Origin: Pseudocercospora fijiensis CIRAD86
Lineage: Eukaryota > Ascomycota > Dothideomycetes > Mycosphaerellales > Mycosphaerellaceae
Reading direction: 5' to 3'
Assembly (NCBI RefSeq): GCF_000340215.1
Contig: NW_006921543.1
Location: 868,001 to 932,000 of the forward strand
Length of the DNA stretch: 64,000 bases
Of this stretch, positions 1 through 13,317 are shown in pieces. Positions within the stretch are counted from its first letter, which is position 1. Each line of letters opens with the position of its first letter. Under the pieces are notes generated by a model that made no database searches, had not been told where the DNA came from, and saw only the letters and a program-made list of their open reading frames with translations. The position numbers and the translations under genes are program-made.

Positions 1-68
1 GCGTTTACTAGCCTAAATAGCATAACTAAATACTCGAAATAGCTATAGCGGGTACGGAAGGCTGTCTT

Positions 69-443
69 CTATTTATCGCCCTTACGAATACGGATGCGGT
101 AATAGGCGTCCTTAATGTCTAATATAGTATAGTAGTAAGCACTAGAAAGGCGATCGAGGGTCTTATTAATAAGCGGAAGTAGATAGCGGTCTTTGATAGT
201 AACAGCGTTAAGCCTACGATAGTCGATATATAGGCGCAGGCTACTATCCTTCTTTAGTACGAATAGGATAGGTATACCGGCAGGGCTGTTACTATACCGA
301 ATACGACTATTAGCTAGGTTTTCCTCTAGGTACTTACGCAATACAGCAAGCTCTCGCTTACTAAGGTTGTAGAGGGGGCTAAAAGGAACCTCCTTACCCT
401 CTATAATATTAATCTTATAATCCGTCTCCTTAAATATAGGCAA
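69..443 (-). pseudogene. Reverse transcriptase N-terminal half of alpha1
   Basis: A 124-codon stop-free stretch encodes the start of a Ty3/gypsy RT. It shows the usual finger and palm landmarks: a PxxPLYxLSxxEL entry segment, [20 protein letters not shown], and [17 protein letters not shown], where the aspartate of LDIKDAY is the first catalytic Asp. The frame is lost on both sides through RIP stops, so no full polymerase is made. The family copies DNA from the element's RNA inside virus-like particles. The YxDD box lies beyond the left edge of the window. Confidence 0.9.
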
Positions 444-2722
444 TGTCGATGCTAGGTAGTGTTTAAATACATTAATATAGGTCTCTCGGATAGGCTCTAG
501 TATGCGAGCAAGCTAATTAGGATTATTAGGGGGCACAGGTTCGTCGTTATTACTACCGAGTAGGTCGGCAGTCGGATTAGCTAAGGCAGGTATTAGGTTG
601 CTAATAAACAGGACCCTAATATCGTTAGGGCACTCGCTAATATTAATGTGTTTAATGTCCTCTTTCCTAGCGATTCTAAATCGCTATTATTAACTGCCTA
701 AGTCTATAACTATAGCATAGTACTTAAGAATAGGGTTGCTAATAACAATGTCGGATAGGAGGCTGTCTATGTCTACCGCGTAGGTAGTAAAGTTTAGTAG
801 GCGTTCATTTCCGAGGTCGTCTTTTAGAACTATAGGAATATAGTAGGCCCTATAGGTTAAGTACCGAGCGTTATTAAACTAAGCAAGGGTTGGCAGGTTA
901 GTCCTAGGCAATTGCCGAAGGTCTAATTGCTTAGCTAGGCGATAGCTAATAAGGGCGCTAACTGAATTTCCGGGATCTAGTATAACCTTTGCCTTATAGT
1001 TAGTATCGCGCCTAGATATAAGACAGGTACGTATAATAGCTAGCACAATGTCGATAGTCTTACGCCGTACAAGGCTAACAGTTAGTACGGCGCTTATTCT
1101 TTTTTCGAAGGTTGGCCTATAGGGGTAGCGTTAGCCGCTAAGAGGTGCTTTCGGTATTTAGCGGAAGTACGGTTAATTCGGGCCTAGTCCTTAGGTTTGT
1201 CGCATTAGCCTAGTAGATAGCTAGTGCTATTACAATTAAAGCACTTCAATCCGGTTAGTAGGTTGCTATAGCTATTATTGCTATTATTAGCCGAGCGGTT
1301 AGTATTATAGGGATACGAGCCCCTTCTACGGCCCCTATCGCGGCCTCCTCTATATAGCCGGCGGCTACGGCCTCTTCTACGGTTATTGTTACTATTCCTA
1401 TTATTAGCATTGTTATTATAGTAGGAACCTTAGTTTCCTCCGCGGCTACTACGATTGCCGCGGTTAGTACTAGCTAGCCGGATCCTCGATTCTAGTCGTT
1501 ATTAGAGCTAGACAGCTCGTTCGGCTGTTTCTACTTCGACTATAAATTAAATGCGTATTAGGTTAGCTTGTTCGAATATACGGCGACGGTCCAATTCGAG
1601 GATAAGTTCCTATCTAAGTTTTAGGCGTATTTCCGAGATCTATATAGAATTAGTCTTAGCCGGAAGGTTATTCTCGAGGGTCTTTAAATAGGCCTCGAAT
1701 AAACGAGCCGATTAATTAGTCTTTTGTTTAGCTCGAAGATATAGGTCCTAAGTATGTTGTTGCCTTAGTATAGGGTTTCTAAGGGTGTCTAGTATAATAG
1801 TTTTGTAGGTTTGCTACTAAACAGCGGTCTAATTATCGAGGGAATCAAAATAGTTATCCTAGGTACGTTTTAGGTCGCTATTAATGTACTATATAGTATA
1901 GACGACTAGTAAATAGTTATTTAGTAGAGCCCTTAGTGCGTTTCGTTAGTTAAGCTTACAGTCGCGGATGTAGTCGTTATATTGCTTTCGACTAGAGCCG
2001 TTAAACACGGTACAGTCCTTAAGTTTAGTATCCTTCTTCTAGACTAGGACTAATAGTAAGGAAGGCCCTACTATCGGCTTAGTGTTAGTTGTTAGGGCCT
2101 CCTAAAGGCGGCGAATTTCGAGGAGGTTATCCTTTAGCTATTATTCTTAACGTAGAGTAGCGAGCCTGTTTTAGGTAGCTTCTTAAAGTCTTGCTACTAG
2201 CTAGGGGCCAAAGGCTAGTTAGCTATATCGTCGATTGACAATGTTATTAAGAATGTCGTTAATAGGCAACTCTAGGTCGTTACCTAGAATTACAGGTTCT
2301 TCGGCAGGCCTAGTAGCAGGCTCTTTAGTAGGTACTTTAGCAGGTACCTTAGTAGGCACTTTAGTAGGTACTGTGCTACTAGCGTTATCGTTGCTAGCGC
2401 TACTAGCGGTAGCACGGTTGTTGTTGCTTCGTAATAAGCCGGCTATTGTAATAGGGGGTAATACTAATAATGTATTATAGGCCCCTAAGATACGGATGTA
2501 GCGGAATTAGTAGATATCGGCTTAGTGCGATTGACTTAGCACAATAGGCCGTATAGAAGGCCTTGCTTAATAATTGGTATAGTTGTTCTTAGTAGAATAG
2601 TACGTGTAGGTCCCGTCCTTTAGGCGTAATATAGTTAAATCGATAGTTTCTGTAGCTATACCGCTAAAAGCTTGAAATAAGGACTATCTAGCTACTACCC
2701 TTAAAGGGTAGATCGAATACTG

Positions 2723-2918
2723 CACAAGAAGGGTATATTAGCAGGTAGATAGGGTAGTAGTAGGTACGAGTAGTATTCGATAAGGAGCTAGGAGGAGAGG
2801 GAGGAAGGTAGGCAAGTTGGCCTATTACTAAGCGCTAAGCCCTGCCTAAGGCACTAAGACCCTAGCTTCACTTAGCCTAGTTACATGCTAATTACGTATA
2901 GCCTCTTTGGCCCTAACA
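2723..2918 (-). repeat. LTR of alpha1 (5' LTR)
   Basis: This 196-bp LTR is homologous to the 197-198 bp LTRs at 6412, 13318, 15019, 21982 and 23368. On the minus strand it begins TGTTAGGGCC. It is one base shorter than its relatives (gggtata for gggttata). The five bases at 2919-2923 (TCGGC) should be one copy of the target duplication; the other copy is outside the window. Confidence 0.85.
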
Positions 2919-3531
2919 TCGGCTAGCTTAGCTCTATATTTTTGCCCTTAGTTAGTCTATTAATCGCTTAACCTTTTTAGTCCCTAAGCCCTTCGAACTT
3001 TTTAACCTAGTTAGTATAGTGCGTTTTAGCCTTAGGCTATAGTATAGGTAAGGTTGTTCTTATAGGTATAGTAACGATAACAAGTAAAGTTAATAATAGT
3101 AGCGAGTAGGTAATGTTAATAATAGCGGCGCTAGCCGCCTTAGCTCTAACTTTACCTTATTCTTCCTTTCCTCCTTTAGCTAGTAATATACTTAGTAATA
3201 CTGTTACTAATATAGCCGCGCGCCGTCTTCTAATATACCGCTAGCTCGTGCTACGGCGCTATTATTATTATTGCTAGTACTATTCGCCTATGCGCGCGCC
3301 GCCTCCGCCTCCCGCCTAGGCCTTAGGGCCTCGATAGAACGTAGGAATACGAGGGGGCGCTAAGAGAAGGGTCTTATAGGATACGCTAGTAAAGAGATAG
3401 ATTCCTTAAAAGAGTAGGCGATTAGTTGATAGTTATAGCGCGCTTATTAATACTCGGTGCGCGCTTACTACAGTAGTATAGTCTTATCTTTACTAACAAT
3501 TGCTCGCCTCTAATTAGTTAGCTAATAGCAC

Positions 3532-3557
3532 CCCGGGGGTAGCATTAATCCTAGGCC
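3532..3557 (-). other. 26-bp near-palindrome at the pol stop of alpha2
   Basis: CTAATAGCACCCC followed by GGGGGTAGCATTA, i.e. two arms around a CCCCGGGGG core. On the minus strand it encodes the last residues LMLPPGCY followed by the TAG stop. The same block recurs in alpha3, alpha4 and, in related form, five times in element beta. Confidence 0.7.
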
Positions 3558-4588
3558 TTTCTAGTAATATTATAGGCCCTTAGCCTTCTTCTTGTTCTTT
3601 ATACTAGTCTAATACTCGTCTAACAACTTAGCTATATCCTTAAAGGAGTCTTTAGCCTCCTACGAGTCCTATTTAGGTAAATAGCCTTACTATCTTAGGA
3701 GGTACTCCTTCTTGCCTTGCCTAATTCGATACTTTAGAATACGTTCTATAGACTACAGCTCTTTACTATCGGCTAAGACTTCTTCTAACTTAGTAGGCGC
3801 TTTATCGCCTTCGCGCTAGTAATATAGTTTAAAAAGGGATACGTAGAAGGTATTATAGATAGTATAATAAGGAGGAAGCTACAACTAGTAGGCCTATATA
3901 CCCTTAGCCTCTCGAATGCGGAATAGGCTAATATATCTTAGTGCGAGCTTAGGCCTTGTTTTGCTATTAGGTAATAGGTGTTTGCAGATACGGAGGTTCT
4001 TCGTACTAAGTATAACTATATCGCCTTGTTTAAAGGTTATTAGTATATAGCGCTTATCGTAGTAGGTCTTTTAGTACTCTTAAGCCTTTATTAGCTTCTT
4101 AGCTATCTTAGCGTAGATTTCTCGTATCTTCTAGACACGTTCTATTGCCGCTAGTATTTCTACTAATTTTCTAGTACTTAACGCGCTTCCCTTTCCTTAC
4201 GCTCGGCCTCGAGCGAGGTAAATAGATCTTATAGTAAGGCAGCGTTTTAGCCTATTATAGCTATGTATAGTAAAACCTTTATTAATAAGTATATACTATT
4301 ATTGTATACGAATTCTATAGGCTATAGGAGGTTAACCTAGTCTTTAGGGTTCTTATTAATATAGCTACGTAGGTACTGCTATAGGGTAGTATTCTGCCTC
4401 TCTATTTAACCGTTAGTCTATAGATAGAAGGCTATTAATAGTCGATGCTTTAGTCTTAGCTATAGGTATATCTCGCTCTAATAGTGCGATATTAGTATCG
4501 ATCTACGATTAGATACTATCCCCTCTAGGGTTCCCTAATAGGTATAGAAGATATTATTCTATAGCGCTTCTACTATATTAATAGTAGT

Positions 4589-4774
4589 CTAATCCTTCCG
4601 CGCCGGGATATATCGAGCGCCTTTAGTAAATCGATCTACTATAACAAGGATAGTATTATATATATCCTTACTACCCCTACGCTTAGTAGGAGGAAGGCCT
4701 ATAATAAAATCTATTGTAAGTTCTACGAATAGCTTCCTAGGAACAGGAAGTAAAGACAACTCGCTAAATAGCAA
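4589..4774 (-). pseudogene. Integrase catalytic core fragment of alpha2
   Basis: A 61-codon stop-free stretch reads as the start of a retroviral-type integrase core: LFVELTIDFIIGLPPTKR, holding the first catalytic Asp (TIDFI), followed by ILVIVDRFTKGARYIPA. The latter matches the conserved VDRFTK segment of Ty3/gypsy integrases. Flanking stops from RIP make it non-functional. The orientation agrees with RT lying to its right. Confidence 0.88.
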
Positions 4775-6411
4775 GTGCTTTAGTGCTTTAATACGCTAGT
4801 ATACTATATAGGTCTATATATATTCTTTTATATACTGCTTACTATTTAGCTAGTAGTATATACGCGATAGTAGCTTGTGCGACCTCTCTATACTATAGTA
4901 ACTAGCAAGCTTACTATTATAGTGTCGCTTTAAAAGCTCTTATCTAATCGATTGTTTAGCAGAGATATAGTATCTGCCCTTAAACCTTAAGTAACCCTTA
5001 TCGTCGACCGACTAGTTACTCTTACTAGATCGAGTCGTTCGCCTACTTATAAGCCTATTAATACGTTTAATAGCAAAGGCGTCCCTCTACTAAGCCCGTA
5101 ATAGCTTATCTATAAACGATTAACTATCCCTATTTGCAAGGTTATTTAATAGTACCCTCGCTATTAAACGAGGTACGCATTGTATATATCTAATAGTGCT
5201 AGCAGCCGGAACTGCTGTAGCCTCTTCTATAGTGCTATCGCTATAGATAGCAATATCTTTAATCGAGTCGTTATAGCTCGAGCGATCTACGTCCTTTCTA
5301 ACGTATACTAGAAGAACGATAACTCCGCTATAGTACTTATTACTACCGCGGGGTCCGGAAGTCCGCTTGTCCTACGCTTGCTTATTAATAATAAGGGCTA
5401 TAGCAATCTTATACTATAGGGTTAGAAACAATGAATTAATATACTAAGTCTCGCTATTGTAATTAGGTCGCCTCGATAGGCTATCGGTAGGGTTACTTAC
5501 GCCTAGCCGGTACAATATATCAAAATCGAACCTAGCGAGGTAGATAGCCTATCTAGCCTATCGACCTATAACCCTTATAACCTTAGTAATGCTACGCAGG
5601 TTGTTATAGTCTGTATAGACCTAAATAGGGTACTAAGCACTATCGAGATAGTAGCGCTAGTACTTAAAGGCTTCTACGATTGCTAAGAGCTCTTACTTAT
5701 AGGTCTCGTAACGACGCTCTATATCGATTATCTTTCGTAAGAAGAAGGCAATCGGGTACTAGTAGGTATTATTAGCCTGCTATAACATAATAGCTAATAT
5801 AGCGAACTATAAAGCGTTAGTTTCAATTCGGATCTATTTACTTAGTACGAAATAGTATAATAGAGGAACGTTAGTAAAGCGTTACTTTAGACCGTTAAAA
5901 GCGGCTTGTGTTTTGTTAGTCTATTTGAACTCTCTAGAAGGGTTGGCCTTAGTCTTAGTAAGCTTAGTTAATAGCATTACATACCTCGAATAGCCCTTAA
6001 TAAATCGACGGTAAAAGTTAGTAAAACCTAGGAATAATTAGAGTTCCTTAACGCTAGTAGGGGTTAGCTATTTAGTAATAGTTTTAACCTGATTAGGGTC
6101 GGCCTTAATAGTATTAGTCGATACGAGGAAGCCGAGGAAGGATACCTCCTTAGTAGCAAAGGTATATTTAGAAGGCTTGTAATATAAGCTATAGGCCCGT
6201 AGGCGGTTAAGTACCTTATAGACTATAGCCTAGTGCTCCGTAATGTTAGGTAAGTATATAGAAACTAGGATATCGTCTAGGTAAACTATATAGAGGTAGT
6301 CTAATAGGCCTAATAGGGCCCGATTAATATAGGACTAGAATATAGTAGGGGCATTAGCTAGCCTAAATAGTATAACTAAGTACTCGAAATAGCTATAGCG
6401 AGTGCGGAAGG

Positions 6412-6608
6412 TGTAAGAAGGGTTATATTAGCAGGTAGATAGGGTAGTAGTAGGTATAGGTAGTATTCGATAAGGATCTAGGAGGAGAGGGAGGAAGGTA
6501 GGAGAGTTAGCCTATTGCTAAGCGCTAAGCCCTGCCTAAGGCACTAAGACCCTAGCTTTACTTAGCCTAGTTATATGCCAATTACGTATAGCCTCTTTAG
6601 CCCTAATA
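6412..6608 (-). repeat. 3' LTR of alpha3
   Basis: 197 bp; on the plus strand it runs from TGTAAGAAGGG to GCCCTAATA, the final TA being a mutated CA. It is preceded by the GAAGG target copy. The polypurine tract should lie just right of it; the minus strand there reads AGAAGGGAAGCG. Confidence 0.92.
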
Positions 6609-7811
6609 TACGCTTCCCTTCTAAAGGCCGCGCCCTCGTAGCCTATCTATATTCTAACCTCGACCTCTATTACTACTAACTTAGTAAGTCTAATAAGCTA
6701 CTTAGCCGGGCTAAATTAAACACTTAACTACCTAATTATGTAACTATTGTTAAACCTTACCTTCTAATACTATATCTAACTCTAACTGCGCTATCCTTAT
6801 ATATAATAAAGTAATATATATCTACGAGAATTGAGGACTATTAACTAATTATAATACGAGCGCGTCTTCCCTACTATAATAGGTAGGCGTACGAGGTATT
6901 ATAGCACTGCCTCCGTTCTAAGTAATGTCGTACCGAGTTCTTTACGTCTACTCTTAAAAGACCTAGAAATGTCCGCTTCCGAGGGTTGTTCTTATTATTA
7001 CGAGGGCTATTATTTACTATCGTAGTTTCGCTAGCCCTAATTAGTTAGGTTTAGTAGCCTTTAATTATCAATCTTATCTTATCTTTTTAAAAAACACAGT
7101 TCGTCCAGTTTCTATAGATAAAGGCTATTATAAGTACAATAGTTAAGGTTCGCTTCGCTTAAAGGGTCGGAAAGATCGAGGAGTAACCTATTATCTATAA
7201 GATCGACCCCGGCTAGCTTAGCTCTATAGTTTTTGCCCTTAGTTAGTCTATTAGTCGCTTAATCTTTTAAGCGGCTCTTAGTGTTTTAACTTAGCCTTAA
7301 AGTTTTAATCAGCCCTTTAATATAGCTATTCTTTTAACTTAACCGGTATAGCGCGCTCCGGCTCGTAGTATAGGTAAGGTTGTATCTATAGGCGCAGCGA
7401 TAATAGCAGGTAATGTTAATAATAGCGGCGCTAGTCGTCTTAGTACTAACTTTACCTTATTCCTTCCTCGTTTCCTTTCTTAACTAGCAATATACCTTGT
7501 AACACTGTTACTAATATAGCCGCGCCGGCCGCCGGTATACTACTAGCTCGTAGCGCGACACTATTACCTTTATTACCGTTATTCGTACGCGCGCGCTATC
7601 CCCGCCGACCGCCTAGGCCTCGAGGCCTCGATAGAATAAAGGAATAAAAGGGGCGCTAAGAGAAGGGTCTTATAGGGTACGCTAGTAAAGATATAGATTC
7701 CTCGAAGGGGTAGGCGATTAGTTAACGCGTTATAGCGCGTTTGTTAGTACTCGGCGTTCCCTATAGCGGTATAGTCTTATTGTCCTAGTTTGCCGGCCTC
7801 TAATTAGTTAG

Positions 7812-7837
7812 CTAATAGCACCCCGGGGGTAGCATTA
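7812..7837 (-). other. 26-bp near-palindrome at the pol stop of alpha3
   Basis: Identical to the block at 3532-3557. It forms the last codons and stop of pol, on the minus strand. Confidence 0.7.
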
Positions 7838-8861
7838 ATCCTAGGCCTTTCTAGTAATATTATAGGCCCTTAGCCTTCTTCTTGTTCTTTATACTAGTCT
7901 AATACTCGTCTAACAACTTAGCTATATCCTTAAAGGAGTCTTTAGCCTCCTACGAGTCCTATTTAGGTAAATAGCCTTACTATCTTAGGAGGTACTCCTT
8001 CTTGCCTTGCCTAATTCGATACTTTAGAATACGTTCTATAGACTACAGCTCTTTACTATCGGCTAAGACTTCTTCTAACTTAGTAGGCGCTTTATCGCCT
8101 TCGCGCTAGTAATATAGTTTAAAAAGGGATACGTAGAAGGTATTATAGATAGTATAATAAGGAGGAAGCTACAACTAGTAGGCCTATATACCCTTAGCCT
8201 CTCGAATGCGGAATAGGCTAATATATCTTAGTGCGAGCTTAGGCCTTGTTTTGCTATTAGGGGATAGGTGTTTATAGATACGGAGGTTCTTCGTACTAAG
8301 TATAACTATATCGCCTTGCTTGAAGGTTATTAGCGTATAGTGTTTGTTATAATAGGCCTTCTAATAGGCCTAGGCCTTTGCTAGTTTGTTAGCTATCTTA
8401 GCGTAAATTTCTCGTATCTTTTAAACCCTCTTAATAGCCGCTAGTATCTTAGGTTAACCCGCTTCCCTTTCCTTACGCTCGGCCTCGAGCGATAGGGGGT
8501 CTTATAGCAATACATAGTTACTGCCTATTATAGCGAAATAAGGTAACACCTTAGTAGATAAGTAGACACTGTTGTTATATACGAATTCGGCTAGTTATAG
8601 GAGGTTAACCTAGTCGTTAGAGTTCTTATTAATATAGCTGCGTAGGTACTACTATAGCGTAGCATTCTGCCTCTCGGTCTAGCTATCTATTTGTAGATAG
8701 AAGGCTATAGACAGCCGATGCTTAAGTCTTAGCTATAGGCATATCTTACTCTAATAGTAAGATATAAATGTCGAGCCCCGGTCGGAAACAATCCCCTTAG
8801 GGGTTCCCTAATAGCTATAGAAGATATTGCTCTATAGCGCCTTAGCTATATTAATAGCAGT

Positions 8862-9047
8862 CTAATCCTTCCGCGCCGGGATGTATCGAGCGCCCTTAGT
8901 AAATCGATCTATAACGACTAGGATAGCGTCGAAGATGTCCTTACTGCCCCTACGCTTAGTAGGCGGCAGGCCTATAATAAAGTCTATTATTAGCTCTATA
9001 AATAGCTTCTTTAGAATAGGAAGTAAAGACAACTCGCCGAATAGCAA
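8862..9047 (-). pseudogene. Integrase catalytic core fragment of alpha3
   Basis: A 61-codon open stretch, homologous to the one at 4589-4774. It keeps the IDFIIGLPPTKRRGSKDI and VIDRFTKGARYIPA segments. The first catalytic Asp is present. Stops on both sides show that it is a relic. Confidence 0.88.
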
Positions 9048-12000
9048 GTGCTTTAGTGCTTTAATACGCTAGTATACTACGTAGGTCTATACGTATTCTT
9101 TTATATACCGTTTACTATTCGGCTAGTAGTATATACGCGATAGTAGCTCGTACGACCTCTCTATTCTATAGTAACTAGCGAGCTTACTATTATAGTGCCT
9201 CTTTAAAAGCTCTTGTCTAATCGATTGTTTAGCGGGGATACAGTATCTGCCCTTGAACTTTAAGTAACCTTTATCGTCGATCGACTAATTGTTATTACTC
9301 TTGCTAGATCGAGTCGCCCGTCTACTTATAAGCCTATTAATACGCTCGACAGCAAAGGCGTCCCTCTGCTAAGCACGTAATAGCTTATCTATAAACGATT
9401 AACTATCCCTATTTGCAAGGTTATTTAGTAGTACCCTCGCTATTAAACGAGGTACGTATTATGTGTATCTAATAGCACTAGCAGCCGGATTAACTATAGT
9501 AGTGCTTTAATCGCTATTACTATATATAGCGATATCGACTAGGGAGTTATTATAACTTCTCCTATCTGTATCCTTAATACGTACTGTTAATATAGTAAGA
9601 GCATTAACACACTTTAAGCCGTCGCGGAGTCCGGTAAGCCGCTTATCCTACGCTTGCTTATTAACAATACGGGCTATAGCAATCTTATGCTATAGGGTTA
9701 GAAACAAAGAATTAATGTGTTAGGTCTCGCTGTCGTAATTAGGTCGCCTCGATAGGCTATTAGTAGGGTTACTTACGCCTAGCCGATATAATATATTAAA
9801 ATCAAACCTAGCGAGGTAGACGGCCTATCTAGCCTATCGACCTATAACCCTAGTAACCTTAGTAATGCTACGGAGGTTGTTATAGTCTATATAGGCCTGT
9901 ATTGTATATTAAGCCCTATCGAGGTAGCGCCTCTAATGCTTAAAGGCTTCTATAATTACTAAGAGCTCTTGCTCGCAGGTCTCGTAACGACGTTCCGTAT
10001 CGATTATCTTTCGTAAGAAGAAGGCAATTAGGTACTAGCAGGTATTATTAGCCTATTATAATATAATAGCTAATATAGCGAACTGTAAAGCGTTAGTCTC
10101 AATCCGGATCTGTTTGCTTAGTACGAAATAGTGCAATAAGGGGACTTTAGTAAAGCGTTGCTTCAAACCGTTAAAAGCGGCTTGTGCTCTGTTAGTCTAT
10201 TTAAACTCTCTAAATAGGTTAGCCTTAGTTTTAGTAAGCTTAGTTAGTAGCATTATATGCCGCGAATAACCCTCGATAAATCGACGGTAGAAGTTAGTAA
10301 AACCTAGGAATAATTAAAGCTCTTTAATACTAGTAGATATTAGCCACCCAGCAACAGTCTTAACCCGATTAGGATTAGCCTTAATACCCTTAGTTAATAC
10401 GAGGAAGCTAAGGAAGGCTACCTCCTTAGTAGCAAAGGTATATTTAGAAGGCTTATAATACAGTCTATAGGCCCGTAGGCGGTCGAGTACCTTACGGACT
10501 ATAGCCTAGTGCTCCGCAATATTAGGCGAATAGGTATAAACTAGGATATTATCTAGGTAAACTATATAGAGGTAGTCTAATAGGCCGGACAAAGCCCGAT
10601 TAATATAGGACTAGAATATAGTAGGGGCATTAGCTAAGCCGAATAGTATAACTAAGTATTCGAAATAGCTATAACGAGTACGAAAGGCTGTCTTCTATTT
10701 ATCGCCCTTGCGAATACAGATGCGGTAATAGGCGTCTTTAATGTCTAATATAGTATAGTAGTAGGCACTAGAAAGGCAATCGAGGGTCTTATTAATAAGC
10801 GGAAGTAGACAGCGGTCTTTAATAGTAATAGCATTAAGTCTACGGTAATTAATATATAAACGTAGGCTACTATCCTTCTTAGGGACAAACAGGATTAGTG
10901 TACTAGCAGGGCTGTTGCTATACTAAATTCGACTATTAGCTAGGTTCTTATCTAGGTACTTACGTAATATAGCAAGCTCTCTTTTACTAAGGTTATAGAG
11001 TAGGCTAAAAGGGACCTCCTTGCCCTATATAATATCGATCTTATAGTCCGTCTCTTTAAATATAGGCAACGTCGATACTAAGCGGTGTTTAAATATATTA
11101 ATATAGGTCTCTCGAATAGGCTATAGTATACGAGCAAGCTAATTAGGGTCTATACTATTAGGGGGCACAGGTTTGTCGTTATTACTACCGAGTAGGTCGG
11201 TAGTCGGATTAGCTAGAGTTAGGTTGCTAATAAATAGGACCCTAATATCGTTAGGGCACTCGCTAGTATTAATATGTTTAATGTCCTCCTTTCTAGCGAT
11301 TCTAAATCGCTACTATTAGCTGCCTAGGTCTATAGCTACGGCGTAGTGCTTAAGAATAGGGTTTCCGAGGACAATATCGGATAGAAGGTTGTCTATATCT
11401 ACTATATAGGTAGTAAAATCTAACAGGCGCTTATTGCTAAGGTCGTCTTTTAGAACTATAGGAATATAGTAGGCTCTATAGGTTAAGTGCCGAGCGTTAT
11501 TAAACTAAGTAAGGGTTAGTAGGTTAGCCCTATTTAATTGTCGAAGGTCTAGTTACTTAGCTAGGCGATAGCTAACAAGGGCACCAACCGAATTTCCTAG
11601 ATCTAGTATAACCTTAGTTTTATAGTTAGTGCTATACGTGTCCTATATAAGGTAGGCGCGTATAATAGCTAGCACAATGTCGATAGTCTTACGCCGTACG
11701 AGGCTAATAGTTAGTACGGCGCTTACTCTTTTTTCGAAGATTGTCCTATAGAGGTAGCGTTAGCCGCTAAGAGGTACTTTCGGTGTTTAGCGGTAGTACG
11801 GTCGATTCGGGCCTAGTCTTTAGGTTTGTCGCATTAGCCTAGTAGATAGCTAGTACTATTATAATTGAAGCATTTTAATCCGGTCGGGAGGTTGCTATAG
11901 CTACTACTATTATTAGTTAAGCGGTTAGCGTTATAAGGATACGAGCCCCTTCTACGGCCCCTATCGCGGCCTCCTCTATATAGTCGCCGGCTACGGCCTC

Positions 12001-13317
12001 TTCTACGGTTATTATTACTATTCCTATAATTGTTAGCATTGTTGTTTTAGTAGGAACCCTAGTTTCCTCCGTAGGTACTACGGTTGCTACGGTTAGTACT
12101 AGTTAGTCGGATCCTCGACTCGAGCCGTTACTAAAGCTAAACAGCTCGTTTAGCTGTTTCTACTTCGACTATAAATTAAATGCGTATTAGATTAGCCTGT
12201 TCGAATATACGGCAGCGGTCTAATTTAAGGACTAATTCCTATCTTAATTTAGGGCGTATTTCCGAGATCTATATAGAATCGGTCTTAGCTAGAAGATTAT
12301 CTTCGAGGGTCTTTAAGTAGGCCTCGAATAAGCGGGCCGTTTAATTAGTCTTTTGCTTAGCTCGAAGGTACTAGTCCTAAGTATGCTATTGTCTTAGTAT
12401 CGGGTTTCCGAGGGTGTCTAGTATAATTGTCTTATAGGTTTGCTACTAAATAGTAGTTTAGTTATTAAGGGAGTCAAAATAGTTATCCTAGGTACGCTTC
12501 GGGTCGCTATTAATATATTATATAGTATAGACGACTAATAAGTAGTTATCTAGAAGAGCCCTTAGTATATTGCGCTAGTTAAGCTTATAGTTACGAATAT
12601 AGTCGTTATATTGCTTTCGACTAGAGCTATTAAATATAGTACAGTCCTTAAGCTTAGCATCCTTCTTCTAAACTAGGACGGATAGTAAGGAAGGCCCTAC
12701 TATCGGCTTAGTATTAGTTGTTAGGGCTTCCTATAGGCGGCGAATTTCGAGGAGATTATCCTTTAGCTATTGTTCTTAACGTAAGGTAGTAAGCCTATTC
12801 TAAGTAGCTTCTTAAAGTCTCCCTACTAGTTAAGGGCTAAAGGCTAGTTAGCTATATCGACGGTTAACAATATTGTTAAGAATGTCGTCGATAGGCAACG
12901 AGGGGTTATCCTCTTCGACTATAGGTTCTTTAGTAGGCCCTCTAGTAGGCTCTTTAACAGGTACTATGCTACTAATGTTGTCGTTGCTAGCGCTGCTAGC
13001 GGCGCCGCGGTTGTTATTATTGCTTCGTAATAAGCCGGTTATTATAATAAGGGGTAACACTAATAATATATTATAGGCCCCTATAGTACGGACGTAGCGG
13101 AATTAGTAGGTATCGGCTTAGTACGGTTAACTTAGTATAATAGGCCGTATAGAAGGCCTTGCTTAATAATTAGTACGGTTGTTTTAATAGAATAGTACGT
13201 ATAGGTCCCGTTCTTCGGGCGTAATATAGTTAAATCGATAGTTTTAGTAGCTATACCGCTAAAGGCTTGAAATAAGGACTATCTAGCTACTGCCCTTAAA
13301 GGGTAGATCGAATACTA

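Larger units (their letters stand above)
1..2918 (-). mobile_element. Ty3/gypsy chromovirus copy alpha1, partial (5' LTR, gag, protease, RT start)
   Basis: This is the 5' part of a minus-strand LTR retrotransposon that runs out of the left edge. Reading leftward it has a 5' LTR (2723-2918), a leader, gag with a Pro-Thr-rich repeat (about 2290-2400), a CX2CX4HX4C zinc knuckle (1202-1243, with His read as Tyr after mutation), an aspartic protease (about 1080-700) and the N-terminal half of reverse transcriptase. The protease reads Asp-Pro-Gly where Asp-Ser-Gly is expected. Many TAG/TAA codons and near absence of CA/TG show RIP. It sits in the 3' UTR of copy alpha2: the sequence right of its LTR (2919 onward) matches the 3' UTR of alpha3 from about 7205. 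The element's 3' end and its second target duplication are outside the window. Confidence 0.88.
2919..6411 (-). mobile_element. Copy alpha2, fragment 3: RT remainder, RNase H, integrase, chromodomain, 3' UTR
   Basis: This is the 3' part of the oldest alpha copy. Reading leftward from 6411 it continues the reverse transcriptase that is broken at the GAAGG target site. It then gives RNase H, integrase (core at 4589-4774), a C-terminal chromodomain-like segment (about 3720-3580, with EYLLRQQGY resembling the chromodomain core EYLVKWKGY), a stop at 3532-3534 and about 610 bp of 3' UTR. The chromodomain places the family among chromoviruses, whose integrases are thought to be guided to modified histones. 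The rest of this copy lies at 13515-15018 and 22179-23565. RIP stops are dense. Confidence 0.85.

Noticed and set aside
2235..2480. Open frame on the plus strand with Gly/Thr/Leu repeats
   Set aside because: Antisense shadow of the Pro-Thr repeat in alpha gag; the same shadow recurs at 12873, 21483 and 22887.
8881..9072. Plus-strand 63-codon frame (also 17485-17676)
   Set aside because: Mirror of the integrase core on the minus strand; it appears only because stops are rare there.
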